A stretch of 30,278 nucleotides of DNA from JBBQDK01 sp038319625 (GCA_038319625.1 JBBQDK010000012.1:1-30278); one strand, 5' to 3'. Positions 1-8,360 are shown, numbered from the stretch's first letter. The notes: generated from the sequence alone by a model not told the origin. A program made the numbers and translations.

Positions 1-1
1 T

Positions 2-232
2 GCCGCTCTCGATGTGCCTTGCGTCGCAATTTCCGGTGGCGGTCATCTCGGACGTTTTATGCCTTATCCCGATAATTATTCTGGCAAGCTCACGGTCGCA
101 AATGTTGCAATGCCCTGCTATGGATGCAAATGGCAATGCCAATACGAGATGGTCGACGGCGATCCTTTCCCGTGTGTAGCCATCGTCGATGTTCCACGTG
201 TACTAGAGCTGATAGATCGAGCGCTGGAATGA
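2..232 (+). CDS. Glycosyltransferase family 9 (heptosyltransferase-like), C-terminal fragment
   Basis: The frame is open from the window edge, so this is the 3' end of a longer gene. The visible 76 residues contain a GGGHLGRFMPYP segment followed by MPCYGCKWQC. I recognise this pattern from the C-terminal half of GT9 ADP-heptose:LPS heptosyltransferase-like proteins, where the GGGH-x-GRF loop belongs to the nucleotide-sugar domain. Such enzymes add a sugar to lipopolysaccharide or another surface glycan on the cytoplasmic face of the inner membrane. The stop codon overlaps the ATG of the next glycosyltransferase (ATGA), so the two are translationally coupled. The sugar and acceptor cannot be told from this fragment. 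Confidence 0.7.
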   Translation, partial: AALDVPCVAISGGGHLGRFMPYPDNYSGKLTVANVAMPCYGCKWQCQYEMVDGDPFPCVAIVDVPRVLELIDRALE

Positions 233-1017
233 CATCTGACCCGACAAAAACTGCCTGGCCAAAGATAGACGTTGTCACTGTGTGCCGAAACGCCGTGTCG
301 ATCGTAGAAAGCACCATCGTCAGCGTCGTTAGTCAGAGCGTCTTGCCTAATCGATACATCGTTATCGATGGGGCTTCGACAGACGGAACACAGCAAGTCA
401 TCGAAAAATATGGCGGCCGTTTGACTGAATTTATTTCCGAACCAGATTCTGGAATCGCTCAGGCAATGAACAAGGCGCTGGCGCTTAGTGATGGCGATTA
501 TGTGCTGTTTCTCCATGCTGGAGATAGGCTAATTGACGAAAGCTCGTTCGCTGACGTCTCCCATGTGTTCGAGCGAGTGCAGCCCGATATTCTTGCCTGC
601 CCAATCATACTGGAGGTGCCTGGCAGCGAAATTTTGGCATCACCGCGAGGATTCGGTCCCTGGATGCGCTTGAAGACAGGGCTGTTCCATCAGGGGACTT
701 TGTGCGCCCGGCAGCTGTTTGCTTCAATTGGTGGTTTTGATGAATCACTAAAAATCGCGATGGACTATGATTTCTTTCTGCGTGCCTATCTGGCTGGCGC
801 CACTATCTTTCATCATTCAGCTCCATTTTCGTATATGGCAAGTGGTGGTATCAGTTGTCGCCGTGACTGGCCATCACTCAAAGCACGGCTTGATGAGGAG
901 CTGCTTATTCATATGCGTTATGCTACCTCAAGCACGGCGCGCGTATCCTATGGTGCATACTGGCTTATGTATCCAGCGTATAAGAGAATAATGACCTACT
1001 TGCATCGGAGTCGCTGA
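229..1017 (+). CDS. Glycosyltransferase family 2 (WcaE-like)
   Basis: A 262-residue GT-A fold glycosyltransferase. The N-terminus reads IDVVTVCRNAVSIVESTIVS, then VIDGASTDGT (nucleotide-binding Asp), SEPDSGIAQAMNKAL, and FLHAGDRL in the place of the usual metal-binding DxD. A later AMDYDFFLRAY matches the acceptor-side motif of the family. This combination is typical of colanic-acid-type or O-antigen GT2 enzymes such as WcaE. An earlier ATG at 124 is in frame, but the 35 residues it would add run antisense-like through the upstream gene. The ATG at 229 overlaps the upstream stop by 4 bases and starts the recognisable domain, so it was chosen. Substrate unknown. Confidence 0.85.
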   Translation: MTSDPTKTAWPKIDVVTVCRNAVSIVESTIVSVVSQSVLPNRYIVIDGASTDGTQQVIEKYGGRLTEFISEPDSGIAQAMNKALALSDGDYVLFLHAGDRLIDESSFADVSHVFERVQPDILACPIILEVPGSEILASPRGFGPWMRLKTGLFHQGTLCARQLFASIGGFDESLKIAMDYDFFLRAYLAGATIFHHSAPFSYMASGGISCRRDWPSLKARLDEELLIHMRYATSSTARVSYGAYWLMYPAYKRIMTYLHRSR

Positions 1018-1129
1018 TAATCACAATTGGACAAGCGGCATTTCCTCGATCATTTCGTCAATACACACATAACCAAAGAATATCTGGCGCATATGGGTTA
1101 CGACTGCACATCTAATATTTGATGTCATA

Positions 1130-2044
1130 TCAGAGCCTTTCCATAGTATTTGTTTCAACATTAAGCACAGGCATTCCTCTGATTAGACTAATCCGCATGT
1201 CCCCGGTGACATAGGTAAGATTACCTTGTGGATCTCTGCTTTCTCTAACCTTCGATGGGAAATATGCTTCTTCTGCAGATAAAACAGACACCTTTTCATT
1301 CAGTAAATCATTCCTCACATAAAATGCATTGCCGCCTATACTATTTGTTCCAACTAAAGAATAGCCCTTCTTACCAGCAAGATATGTCATTGCAGGTAAG
1401 GAACATCCAAAATACAGATTGGTAAAATGCTTAGCCGTACGGTCAAAGTTTGCGTCATAAGGAACTGATATTTTCCTTGTGCCACCAAATAATGAATTGT
1501 ATTCACAGATAAGAATACGAGGCGTGAATGTATTTATGGCCTCTAGCACGAAATAATCGTTTCCGTCTATGTCGATAGACATGATTCCGATATCTTCACT
1601 GAAATCACTCTTTGCTAAAAGCGCATTGATATTTTCTCTGGTAATGAAAGCATCTGTCGAATCAATTTGGAATTTCCAATAATAATATGAGTTTCTTAAC
1701 GTTTGAATGTTCTTCGAAGACCCGTCAATGACGAATCCGCTCCAATTATCTTTCATTAAAAGGAACCGACAGTTCGACTCAAGAAAATTTTCAACACCAA
1801 ATTCAATAAACGTATTGTTCTCAATATTTATTGATTTGATAAGCTTCTGGATAATGCCATCCTCGCCCCATTGAGAAAATACCTTGAACTCATAGTCATG
1901 CAGGTTTGTTGATTTCTTATGTTCATTTAGAGCAGAAAGCACCATGCCTTGATTTATTTTTATTTCATCTAATTTCTCGTTGATGTTCAAGAGAGCCAAG
2001 ATGACCTGCTTAAGTCTTGCGATTATTCGTCTAGGCGATTTCAT
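1130..2044 (-). CDS. FkbM-like SAM-dependent methyltransferase, polysaccharide-locus type
   Basis: A 304-residue protein. After a basic N-terminus with a short coiled-coil-like stretch (residues 8-45) comes FSQWGEDGII, then a Rossmann motif I (FIEFGV, about 79-84), an acidic end of strand beta-2 (VIDGS, about 105-109), SIDIDGNDYFVLEAI (about 150) and ICEYNSLFG. These blocks recur in FkbM-related methyltransferase-like proteins of surface-polysaccharide clusters, often annotated as hypothetical. The likely role is modification of a glycan or lipid precursor; no substrate can be assigned. I chose the ATG at 2044 over an in-frame TTG at 2119, though neither has a convincing Shine-Dalgarno. The gene is strikingly AT-rich compared with its neighbours and stands alone on the minus strand, which suggests recent transfer. 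Confidence 0.7.
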   Translation of the reverse strand: MKSPRRIIARLKQVILALLNINEKLDEIKINQGMVLSALNEHKKSTNLHDYEFKVFSQWGEDGIIQKLIKSINIENNTFIEFGVENFLESNCRFLLMKDNWSGFVIDGSSKNIQTLRNSYYYWKFQIDSTDAFITRENINALLAKSDFSEDIGIMSIDIDGNDYFVLEAINTFTPRILICEYNSLFGGTRKISVPYDANFDRTAKHFTNLYFGCSLPAMTYLAGKKGYSLVGTNSIGGNAFYVRNDLLNEKVSVLSAEEAYFPSKVRESRDPQGNLTYVTGDMRISLIRGMPVLNVETNTMERL

Positions 2045-2487
2045 AGTCTTGTCGGCGAGTGAGTTTGCGAATGGCCTTAATTCTGAAGCTGCTTCCTGTC
2101 CAAAAGCTAAGAATGGCAACTGCTTTAGGTGACTGCATTGTATATTGGATGTATCAGCCTATGAAACCCGAGAGTGATTTTCTCTTATGTTGGCGACGTC
2201 AACCTTACTCAGAAGACTGTAACTTGAGCAACAACCAGATATGAAAATTCCTTTTTTTATAGAGTTTATACTCTGATATATGTCGCCTTAAATGCCGACT
2301 TGTGAGTAACTGGGGGCAGGATGATCGGCGTTGCCGCGTACTGAATTGCCTGTAGACGATGCAAAGAGATGAGATTGCGGCGCAGCAGTGAGCCCTTATC
2401 CATGTGCAGCTTCAGGCTTGTAGCCGGGGACGTGCCAGCACTGTGCCGCGGCTTGTCCGGAGAGCTTGACGGCGGGTCACCGGGCCG
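2045..2487. other. Gap without a recognised gene
   Basis: The first 250 bases share the low GC of the methyltransferase gene and contain an A/T-rich patch around 2250-2280 that could hold its minus-strand promoter. No pair of boxes is good enough to call. The remaining part is GC-rich. A short inverted repeat (GACGGC at 2468-2473 and GCCGTC at 2484-2489) overlaps the stop codon of the next minus-strand gene and might end its transcript, but no T-run follows. Short ORFs here have no ribosome-binding site or recognisable motif. Confidence 0.4.
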
Positions 2488-3351
2488 TCAGTCCTTGTGC
2501 TGGCGGGAGTAGAGCAGGTTGGTGATCTGCTCGGAGATAAGCCCGATCAGGAAAGTCGTCATCGATACCATCAACAGTACGGTGCTCATGTTGGTGAAGC
2601 GGTCACTTGTGATGTAGGTATACATATAGTTGCCGATGCCGAGAAGAAAATAGAGCAGGGCGATCGGAAAGAATATCTTGAGCGGCGAATACAGTGTCCC
2701 GACCCGGAAGATGATCAGCAGAAAACGGACGCCATCGCGCGCCGCGCGGATATGGCTCGTGCCACTGCGCTTGTGTGCGATGATCGGTACATAGGCAATC
2801 GGGTAGCCGGCGCGGAAGAAGGCCATCGTAATGGTGGTCGGATAGGAGAAGCCGTTCGGTAGCATGTGCAGGTATTCGCGGAACTTGTCGGCGCGGACGG
2901 CGCGAAAGCCGGAGGTCAGATCGGCGATAGGGTGTCCCACCATCCAGCTGGCGAGCGAATTGTAAAAACGGTTGGCCAGGCTGCGCCCGACATTCGCCTG
3001 GGACTCGGCTGTACGCGCGCCCACAACCATATCGTAACCTTCCGCAAGTTTGGCGAGCAGTCGGTTAATGTCTGCCGGATCGTGCTGGCCGTCGGCATCC
3101 ATAAAGACCAGGATCTCGCCGCGCGCCGCGCGCGCGCCGGTTTTGATGGCGCCGCCGTTGCCCATGCTGTAAGGATGGCTGATGACCTCGGCGCCGAGAC
3201 GCGTCACGATATCCGCGCTGTCATCGTCCGACCCGTCATTGACCACGATGATCTCGGCATCCGGGTGAACGGCGCTCAGCACGGGTATGAGGTGTGCGAG
3301 CGAATCGGCCTCGTTACGGGCCGGAATGATGATGCTGATGGTCGGATTCAT
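2488..3351 (-). CDS. GT2 glycosyltransferase, polyprenyl-phosphate-sugar synthase (DPM1/DPG) type with two C-terminal TM helices
   Basis: A 287-residue protein starting TISIIIPARNEADSLAHLI, with VVNDGSDDDS (about 37-45), the metal-binding MDADGQHD (DAD at 85-87) and DLTSGFRAV (about 144-152). Two hydrophobic segments follow at about 225-245 and 256-274. This is the architecture of dolichyl- or undecaprenyl-phosphate hexose synthases, which load a sugar from a nucleotide donor onto a polyprenyl phosphate at the cytoplasmic membrane face. It lies 54 bases downstream of the GT-C gene on the same strand and is probably co-transcribed. That placement suggests it makes the lipid-linked donor for that enzyme, which is inference. 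No clear Shine-Dalgarno is visible. The sugar (mannose, glucose or other) is unknown. Confidence 0.82.
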   Translation of the reverse strand: MNPTISIIIPARNEADSLAHLIPVLSAVHPDAEIIVVNDGSDDDSADIVTRLGAEVISHPYSMGNGGAIKTGARAARGEILVFMDADGQHDPADINRLLAKLAEGYDMVVGARTAESQANVGRSLANRFYNSLASWMVGHPIADLTSGFRAVRADKFREYLHMLPNGFSYPTTITMAFFRAGYPIAYVPIIAHKRSGTSHIRAARDGVRFLLIIFRVGTLYSPLKIFFPIALLYFLLGIGNYMYTYITSDRFTNMSTVLLMVSMTTFLIGLISEQITNLLYSRQHKD

Positions 3352-3405
3352 GCGCGTCGTCGTCTGCGAAGGTGGGCATACACTACTACGTGGCGGCTTC
3401 TTGCA

Positions 3406-5361
3406 TCAATCACTGTGTGGCGAGGGGCTACTCTCAAGTTCCATTTTGAAGGTGGCGATTTCGCGCGAATATTGTCCCAGACGGTCCATTTTTCGCAACG
3501 TCACGAGTTCGACGCGGGCTTCGTCGGCCCTGCCCAGGGCAATGAGTAGCTTTATCAGATTGATGCGGTATTGCGGTACATCGGGCGCGGTGGCGACCGC
3601 AGCGCGGAAGGGCGCCAAGGCAGCCGGCATGTTGTGTTCATTATTCATCATGTAGTTGCCGTACTGCGTCAGTACATCGGCATGAACCTGGCCGGCGTGC
3701 GCCATGCGCGGGTTGGCAAGCGCCGCCTCGAAGAAGTCGTGCATGGTCGGCGCGGCGAGTGACAGGCGACAGGCCGTTGCCTGGCAGCGCTTCAATTCGT
3801 ACAGGCTGTTGACCATGGCCGGGCTCGGCAGCCCATGCTGCAGGCGCGACTCGAGCGCCGTGATCCACTCGGAGGGCACCGGATGGTGCAGCCCGGCGCG
3901 CACCAGAATCCGCAGGGCGGCCGGCAGACAGTCGTCCGATTCCAGCGCCATGGCCTTGCCCAGGACGCGGTAGGCCTGTTCCGCGTAACCGGCCTGGCCG
4001 CTCAATGCCAGCTTGCCATAGATGCGGCCCAGGCTGTTTTCGGCCCGCGCGGAGTCCGGATGATGCCGCGCTTCGTACTCGGCCTGGGTGACATTGTCAG
4101 CCCATTGACTGGCGCGAAGTGCGGTCACGACGCCGAATAAGGTAATGCAGATGGCACCGATCAGCTGCTGCCGGCGCGGTGTCAGGCGCGCGGTGAGCAC
4201 CGCGCCGACATCAATCAGGGCCAGTAGAATCCCGACGCTCGGCAGGTAATTGCGGTGTTCGTGCAGCAACTCGAGTGGCAGGATCGTGGACTCGAGCACA
4301 TGCCCCGCATAAAACCAGAGTATTCCCAGCGCCAGCAGAGGCCGCGCGCGTCGCAGCGTGAAGGCCAGGCCGATCAGGAAGGCATGGACAATGAGTGAGA
4401 CCAGCGTCATCGGGGGCGTGAGCAGTCCCCGCGACAGGCCGAAATCGTCGTGATACAAACCGAGCTGGGTCAGGTCGGGCATCAGCAGCATGCGCAAATA
4501 AAACAGTACGGCGCGACTCTCGGTGAGTAGGCGCTCGGTGAGCGTGAAATCGCGGCCGTGGTAACTCAGCCATATCTCGGGATGTGCGATCAGGGCGCCC
4601 AGTGCCGCCAGCCCCGGCAGGGCCACGGTGACGACGAACAAGGCAATAATGCCCTTGTCCATTGCGCCGCTGCGGTTGCAGAAGCGGAACACGCAGAATT
4701 CGATGACCAGCAGATACAGGGGCAGCAGTGCGCCGATTTCCTTGCACAGCAAGGCCAGCGGCAAACAGAAGACGTAGGCCGACGACAGCCAGGGCCAGCC
4801 GCGTCGCGCCGCGCGCTGCCGCAGCCGGCCGGTCGTGTACAGAATCATGCCGGCCAGCATGAACAGGCTGGCTAGGCTGGTCATGCGCTGCACCACATAC
4901 AGCACGGCGGTCAGATTCAGCGGCTGCAGCAACCACAAACCTGCCAGCAGCAAGGCCGCGCCCGTTACCGACGGGAAGCGCGTTGGCGGGGGGCTGCCGG
5001 GGTCAGGCCGGACGGCGTTCAGCAGCCGTCGGGCCAGCAGGTAAATCGCCACCCCGTTCAACAGATGTATGATGAGATTGACGATCTTGAACGAGTAGGG
5101 ATGCGGGCCGAAGAAATAAATGTTGAAGGCAAAACTCAGCATGCTGATGGGCCGATCCAGCAGCCCCGATTGCGAGGAAAAAGCCACCTCGCGCAGGGAG
5201 GCGGGCTTGAGGTCATGAAGGACCAGGCGCTGATTGTCGAGAATGTTGGGGAAGTCGTCGAAAACGAAGTCGCCGCGCAGGCCGGGCAGATAGGCAAGGA
5301 CGGTGGCGAACAGCAGTGCGACCAGAATCAGCAGGGGTGGCAGACGTGCGGAACGAGGCAT
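3406..5361 (-). CDS. TMTC-like GT-C membrane glycosyltransferase with C-terminal TPR-like region
   Basis: A 651-residue protein. A hydrophobic helix (about 9-27) is followed by GDFVFDDFPNILDN, with the paired Asp (35-36) in the first periplasmic loop that marks GT-C transferases. RPISMLSFAFN and NLIIHLLNGVAIYL come next, then roughly ten more membrane segments to about residue 410. From about 420 to the end the protein is soluble and helical with degenerate TPR-like repeats. This layout is that of TMTC/DUF1736-type proteins; eukaryotic TMTCs are lipid-phosphate-mannose-dependent protein O-mannosyltransferases. The gene lies just after pilA on the same strand and before a DPM1-like GT2, which suggests that the pilin or another exported protein is its acceptor. 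That is inference. PglL/TfpO-type Wzy_C features were not seen. Confidence 0.72.
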   Translation of the reverse strand: MPRSARLPPLLILVALLFATVLAYLPGLRGDFVFDDFPNILDNQRLVLHDLKPASLREVAFSSQSGLLDRPISMLSFAFNIYFFGPHPYSFKIVNLIIHLLNGVAIYLLARRLLNAVRPDPGSPPPTRFPSVTGAALLLAGLWLLQPLNLTAVLYVVQRMTSLASLFMLAGMILYTTGRLRQRAARRGWPWLSSAYVFCLPLALLCKEIGALLPLYLLVIEFCVFRFCNRSGAMDKGIIALFVVTVALPGLAALGALIAHPEIWLSYHGRDFTLTERLLTESRAVLFYLRMLLMPDLTQLGLYHDDFGLSRGLLTPPMTLVSLIVHAFLIGLAFTLRRARPLLALGILWFYAGHVLESTILPLELLHEHRNYLPSVGILLALIDVGAVLTARLTPRRQQLIGAICITLFGVVTALRASQWADNVTQAEYEARHHPDSARAENSLGRIYGKLALSGQAGYAEQAYRVLGKAMALESDDCLPAALRILVRAGLHHPVPSEWITALESRLQHGLPSPAMVNSLYELKRCQATACRLSLAAPTMHDFFEAALANPRMAHAGQVHADVLTQYGNYMMNNEHNMPAALAPFRAAVATAPDVPQYRINLIKLLIALGRADEARVELVTLRKMDRLGQYSREIATFKMELESSPSPHSD

Positions 5362-5400
5362 GGCCGCGGAAGGTAATGAATTCGGAAGGTCTGAAATGAC

Positions 5401-5424
5401 AAACGCCCCGTTGCCGGGGCGTTT
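5401..5424 (-). terminator. Rho-independent terminator after pilA
   Basis: A perfect inverted repeat: AAACGCCCCG, a 4-base TTGC loop, CGGGGCGTTT. The A/T ends of the stem give the U-tract when read on the minus strand. It lies 15 bases after the pilA stop and 39 bases before the GT-C gene start. It would make an abundant short pilin mRNA, with partial read-through into the glycosyltransferase genes. Confidence 0.85.
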
Positions 5425-5439
5425 GTGGTGTCGAACCGC

Positions 5440-5889
5440 TTAGCGGCAGTTTGCCGGACGGTACTTGGGCGCTGTTGTGGTGCCTGCGGCTGTGTCACAG
5501 GTCCATGTTACCGATCCTGCGTTAGTAGTGGATGATTTCAGGACGACCTTTGTATTGTCGGCCGTTGGATTACCGCCAAGACCTGACGCTCTAAACTGAA
5601 TTGTAACATTGCCACCTGTAGCATCGACGCTTAGGACATTGTTTCCTTGGATAGAGGCCTTATTGGGAAGCCCAAAGCTTGAATTATCGCCTGCCGGCAT
5701 ATAGCCCTTGGAGGAAAAGGTTTCGGTAACGGCCGCTTTTGCCGCCGAGGCCAGTGCAAAGCCCTCGGAAACTTTTGCGCGTATCATGTAATCTTGGTAC
5801 GCCGGAATAGCGATGGCGGCCAGGATGCCGATGATCGCGACCACGATCATCAACTCGATCAGTGTAAAGCCCTGTTGCATGCGTTTCAT
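5440..5889 (-). CDS. pilA: Type IVa major pilin
   Basis: A 149-residue prepilin. The leader MKRMQQG ends in Gly7, the PilD cleavage site. The mature protein starts with Phe, carries the conserved Glu at mature position 5 (FTLIE), and continues into the hydrophobic alpha-1 helix (LMIVVAIIGILAAIAIPAY). The C-terminal disulfide loop is formed by Cys131 and Cys148, close to the end as in type IVa pilins. A GGGAG Shine-Dalgarno lies 10 bases before the ATG. The downstream terminator and the upstream sigma-54 promoter fit a strongly expressed monocistronic pilin. A Thr/Ser-rich stretch between the cysteines (SSTTN, GTTTA) is a plausible O-glycosylation region given the flanking glycosyltransferases. 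The C-terminal residue is Arg, so TfpO-style modification of a terminal Ser is not possible. Confidence 0.95.
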   Translation of the reverse strand: MKRMQQGFTLIELMIVVAIIGILAAIAIPAYQDYMIRAKVSEGFALASAAKAAVTETFSSKGYMPAGDNSSFGLPNKASIQGNNVLSVDATGGNVTIQFRASGLGGNPTADNTKVVLKSSTTNAGSVTWTCDTAAGTTTAPKYRPANCR

Positions 5890-6038
5890 AATGTAATGTC
5901 TCCCAAAATTGACTCAGTAATGATGACGGTGATTAGGGTGCCGGGCCGTTCATCGCCGGTGTCGCGGGACCAGTGGCGGTTTGTTGCCTACCTCTGGGTT
6001 ACCGCATCGGTCAGTGACGGTTGCCTTGTAATCTGTTC

Positions 6039-6054
6039 AGCAGGATACATGCCA
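6039..6054 (-). promoter_or_regulatory. Sigma-54 promoter for pilA
   Basis: Read on the minus strand the sequence is TGGCATGTATCCTGCT, with the invariant GG and GC separated by exactly 10 bases. It agrees with the TGGCAyr-N4-TTGCW consensus except for one base in each box. It points at pilA, about 150 bases before its ATG, giving a 5' UTR near 140 bases. The NtrC-family activator PilR is encoded nearby, so PilS-PilR control is expected. PilR-binding sites would lie at higher coordinates, around 6070-6250, but none was defined. Confidence 0.72.
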
Positions 6055-6320
6055 GCTTGGAACCGCGATCCTAAAGCGTGTAGCGGAACCAGCGTGCGAG
6101 TAGGATTTAATAAGCAAATACGTTGAAATAATTCAAGTTAATAAACCGCCCAGAGGCAGGCGCGGCATCGGCACCCGGCTTCCGATGAGGAATGGCACAC
6201 AAAATCTTTCTGTTACCCCTGACGCATCGCGTCACATACTGACGTTATCGGTCACCTAAGCTTGTCGGTACCCGACCGCGTAACGAGGTCACTGCGTTCG
6301 TTTAGGGAGCCTCTAAAAAT

Positions 6321-6395
6321 GCCGTCATCCCCGCGCAAGCGGGAATCCAGGCTAAACGAGAAGCTAAACCCCCGCTTGCGCGGAGGAGACAAAAC
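6321..6395. repeat. Dispersed GTCATCCCCGCGCAAGCGGG-type inverted repeat
   Basis: The segment starts with GCCGTCATCCCCGCGCAAGC, a sequence type dispersed widely in proteobacterial genomes. It contains two perfect 13-base arms (CCGCGCAAGCGGG at 6331-6343 and its complement at 6371-6383) around a 27-base spacer. It lies downstream of the GT41 gene on its strand and could act as its transcription terminator. The rest of the 5890-6416 gap holds the pilA leader and promoter and no supported gene. Confidence 0.6.
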
Positions 6396-6416
6396 CAGGA
6401 TTTATAGAATCACTCT

Positions 6417-8360
6417 TTATTTGTCCGGGCCATGGCACAGCTTCCGCTGCCACATGCTATAGAGCGCCTCCTCCAGATGGTGCGCAAAACGCGGCGCGTC
6501 GAATAACGGCGATGCAAGCACCTGCGGACGCAACCCGGACCGCAGTTCCGCCAAGCGCTCCACGGCGGAGGCGTGCCTCAAGGCGCGTGCCACGTAGTCA
6601 CCCTCGTCTTCGGCGATCCAGTCAGTCAATCCGGCGCAAGTCAGCAGGCTGGCACCCTGGCGGGCGATCATTGTTTTTCCCGCCAGCGTCAGTGTGGGCA
6701 CTCCCATCCACAAGGCTTCGCAGGTCGTGGTGCCGCCGGTATAAGGAAAGGTGTCCAGGATGATATCCACTTCGTTATACGCGGCAAGATACGCCTCTCG
6801 TGGGACGGGACCGATCAGGCTCACTCGTTCCAGTGCAATCCCAACACGAACCAGCCTTTGCAGGAGTTGCTCGCGCACAGTCGGATAATTCATTTGACCG
6901 CTCTGGAATCGCAGTCGGGCATCTGGCATGGACTGGAAAATCCGCGCCCATGCGGCGAGCACCGCGTCAGTGACTTTTCCCACATTCTGGAAGCAGCCGA
7001 AGGTGATGCAGCCGTCACGCAAAGCCGGTGGGGGTGCAGGCGTCAACCGTTCGCCGGCCGCCGGCGGCGTGAAACAGAGTCGGGTGTCCGGCAGATACCA
7101 CACCGTTTCGGTAAAATCCGCACGGTGAGATTCGGGCACGGAAACCGGGTCGGCCAGTAAATAATCGATCCCAGGCATGCCGGTGGAGGCGAAATAACCC
7201 AGCCAGCTCACTTGCACAGGAGCGGGCTTCCAGGCAAATACCGTCAGGCGGTTGTGTGCGGTATGTCCCGCCAGGTCGATGAGGATATCGATGCCGTCCT
7301 CGTGAATCAGGCGGGCGGAGGCTTCGTCAGTCAGGCCAGCGATGGGCTTCCATAAGGCAAAATGTGGCTTGAGACGTGCCGTGACTTCATCTTCAATGGG
7401 CTGCGTGGGATAGGCCGCCAGCGTCACCCGCTCCGGATTCAGGTGCGCGAGGATGCTTTCCAGGAAGAAGCCGACCGGATGATGCCCCAGATCGCCGGAC
7501 ACCAGGCCTATCCGCAACGGCGCATGGTCGCAGCCTAATTGCGGCGCGGCCCAGTGTGCGTAGGGCTGCGCGTGCGCTGCCGCTTTGTCGCCATAGTATC
7601 TGGCGTCTGCAAGATAGTCGGCAGGCGGGTAAGCCGGATCATAGTTCCGGGCGAACAGCAGGCAGCTCAGCGATTCAGTGGAGTCGGGGTCGAGTGAGAG
7701 GGCCTTTTGATAACTGTCCATGGCCGCGTCGATATTGCCCTGCCCGAAATAAGTATGCCCCAGATTGGTATATGCCCCGACGTACCCCGGCTGTAACTGG
7801 ATCGCCTTGCTGAAGCAGGCGACCGCCTGCTCGTAATCATTCTCGTAAAAATACAGTATGCCCAGATAGGAATGGTGCACGGAAGATTCCGGAAAAAGGG
7901 CGATGCCTTGCTGAATAGTTTTCTTGGCATCGGCATGCTGTCCGCGCAGGAAAAGTGCATGACACAATTCACGGTAGACGATCTCGAAATCGGGCTTGAG
8001 ATCAATGGCTTTTCTGAGATGACGGATGGCCCGGTCCAGATTGCCGCGTATCTGTGCAACAGTACCTAAAATATAATAAGCATCCTCAAGTCGCGGGTTT
8101 GTCTGCACCGCCCGATTGAGATAGTGCTCGGCCTCTTCATACTTTGCCTGCTCTTTGAGTACGAAGCCCAGATTGAGATTGGCTTCGGCATGATTTGGAT
8201 CGAAAGATAGGGCTTGTCGATAAGATTGCGCCGCATCATCCAGCTGTCCCTGGGCTAACAACCCGTCGCCGCGTTTTTTATGGCTGGCAGACTCAGTCTG
8301 CGGATCGGGGTTGGGCGGCGGCTTGGTGCTAGATTGTTTCTTCCTGAAAAAACTGAACAT
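6417..8360 (-). CDS. TPR-containing O-GlcNAc-transferase-like glycosyltransferase (GT41, SPINDLY type)
   Basis: A 647-residue protein. Six 34-residue TPRs occupy about residues 28-232. A GT41 catalytic region follows: RIGLVSGDLGHHPVGFF (catalytic-His loop, about 281), DILIDLAGHTAHNRL and APVQVSWLGYFASTGMPGIDY. Then come TFGCFQNVGKVT, with the UDP-phosphate-binding Lys position of OGT, and ILDTFPYTGGTTTCEALWMGVPT (donor pocket). No signal peptide or membrane helix is visible, so it acts in the cytoplasm. Known members transfer GlcNAc, fucose or hexose to Ser, Thr or Asn of proteins. The acceptor here is unknown. Its place between pilR and pilA and co-orientation with both suggest a pilus, flagellin-like or adhesin substrate. 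It follows the 98-residue gene by 31 bases, with AGGA as ribosome-binding site. Confidence 0.88.
   Translation of the reverse strand: MFSFFRKKQSSTKPPPNPDPQTESASHKKRGDGLLAQGQLDDAAQSYRQALSFDPNHAEANLNLGFVLKEQAKYEEAEHYLNRAVQTNPRLEDAYYILGTVAQIRGNLDRAIRHLRKAIDLKPDFEIVYRELCHALFLRGQHADAKKTIQQGIALFPESSVHHSYLGILYFYENDYEQAVACFSKAIQLQPGYVGAYTNLGHTYFGQGNIDAAMDSYQKALSLDPDSTESLSCLLFARNYDPAYPPADYLADARYYGDKAAAHAQPYAHWAAPQLGCDHAPLRIGLVSGDLGHHPVGFFLESILAHLNPERVTLAAYPTQPIEDEVTARLKPHFALWKPIAGLTDEASARLIHEDGIDILIDLAGHTAHNRLTVFAWKPAPVQVSWLGYFASTGMPGIDYLLADPVSVPESHRADFTETVWYLPDTRLCFTPPAAGERLTPAPPPALRDGCITFGCFQNVGKVTDAVLAAWARIFQSMPDARLRFQSGQMNYPTVREQLLQRLVRVGIALERVSLIGPVPREAYLAAYNEVDIILDTFPYTGGTTTCEALWMGVPTLTLAGKTMIARQGASLLTCAGLTDWIAEDEGDYVARALRHASAVERLAELRSGLRPQVLASPLFDAPRFAHHLEEALYSMWQRKLCHGPDK

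Noticed and set aside
124..228. 35-residue N-terminal extension of the GT2 gene starting at 124
   Set aside because: It overlaps the C-terminus of the GT9 gene in another frame and is low-complexity Arg/Ser-rich. The ATG at 229 overlaps the upstream stop and begins the conserved domain.
2045..2119. TTG start at 2119 for the methyltransferase
   Set aside because: It is a rare start codon without a ribosome-binding site; the ATG at 2044 gives the sensible N-terminus. The choice is not certain.
5974..5989. Second sigma-54-like site on the plus strand (TGGCGGTTTGTTGCC)
   Set aside because: The GG-to-GC spacing is 9 rather than 10 bases, and it points away from pilA towards no plus-strand gene.
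6262..6462. 66-codon plus-strand ORF containing PSSPRKRESR
   Set aside because: This translation is typical of the dispersed GTCATCCCCGC repeat read through, and the frame runs into the 3' end of the GT41 gene.
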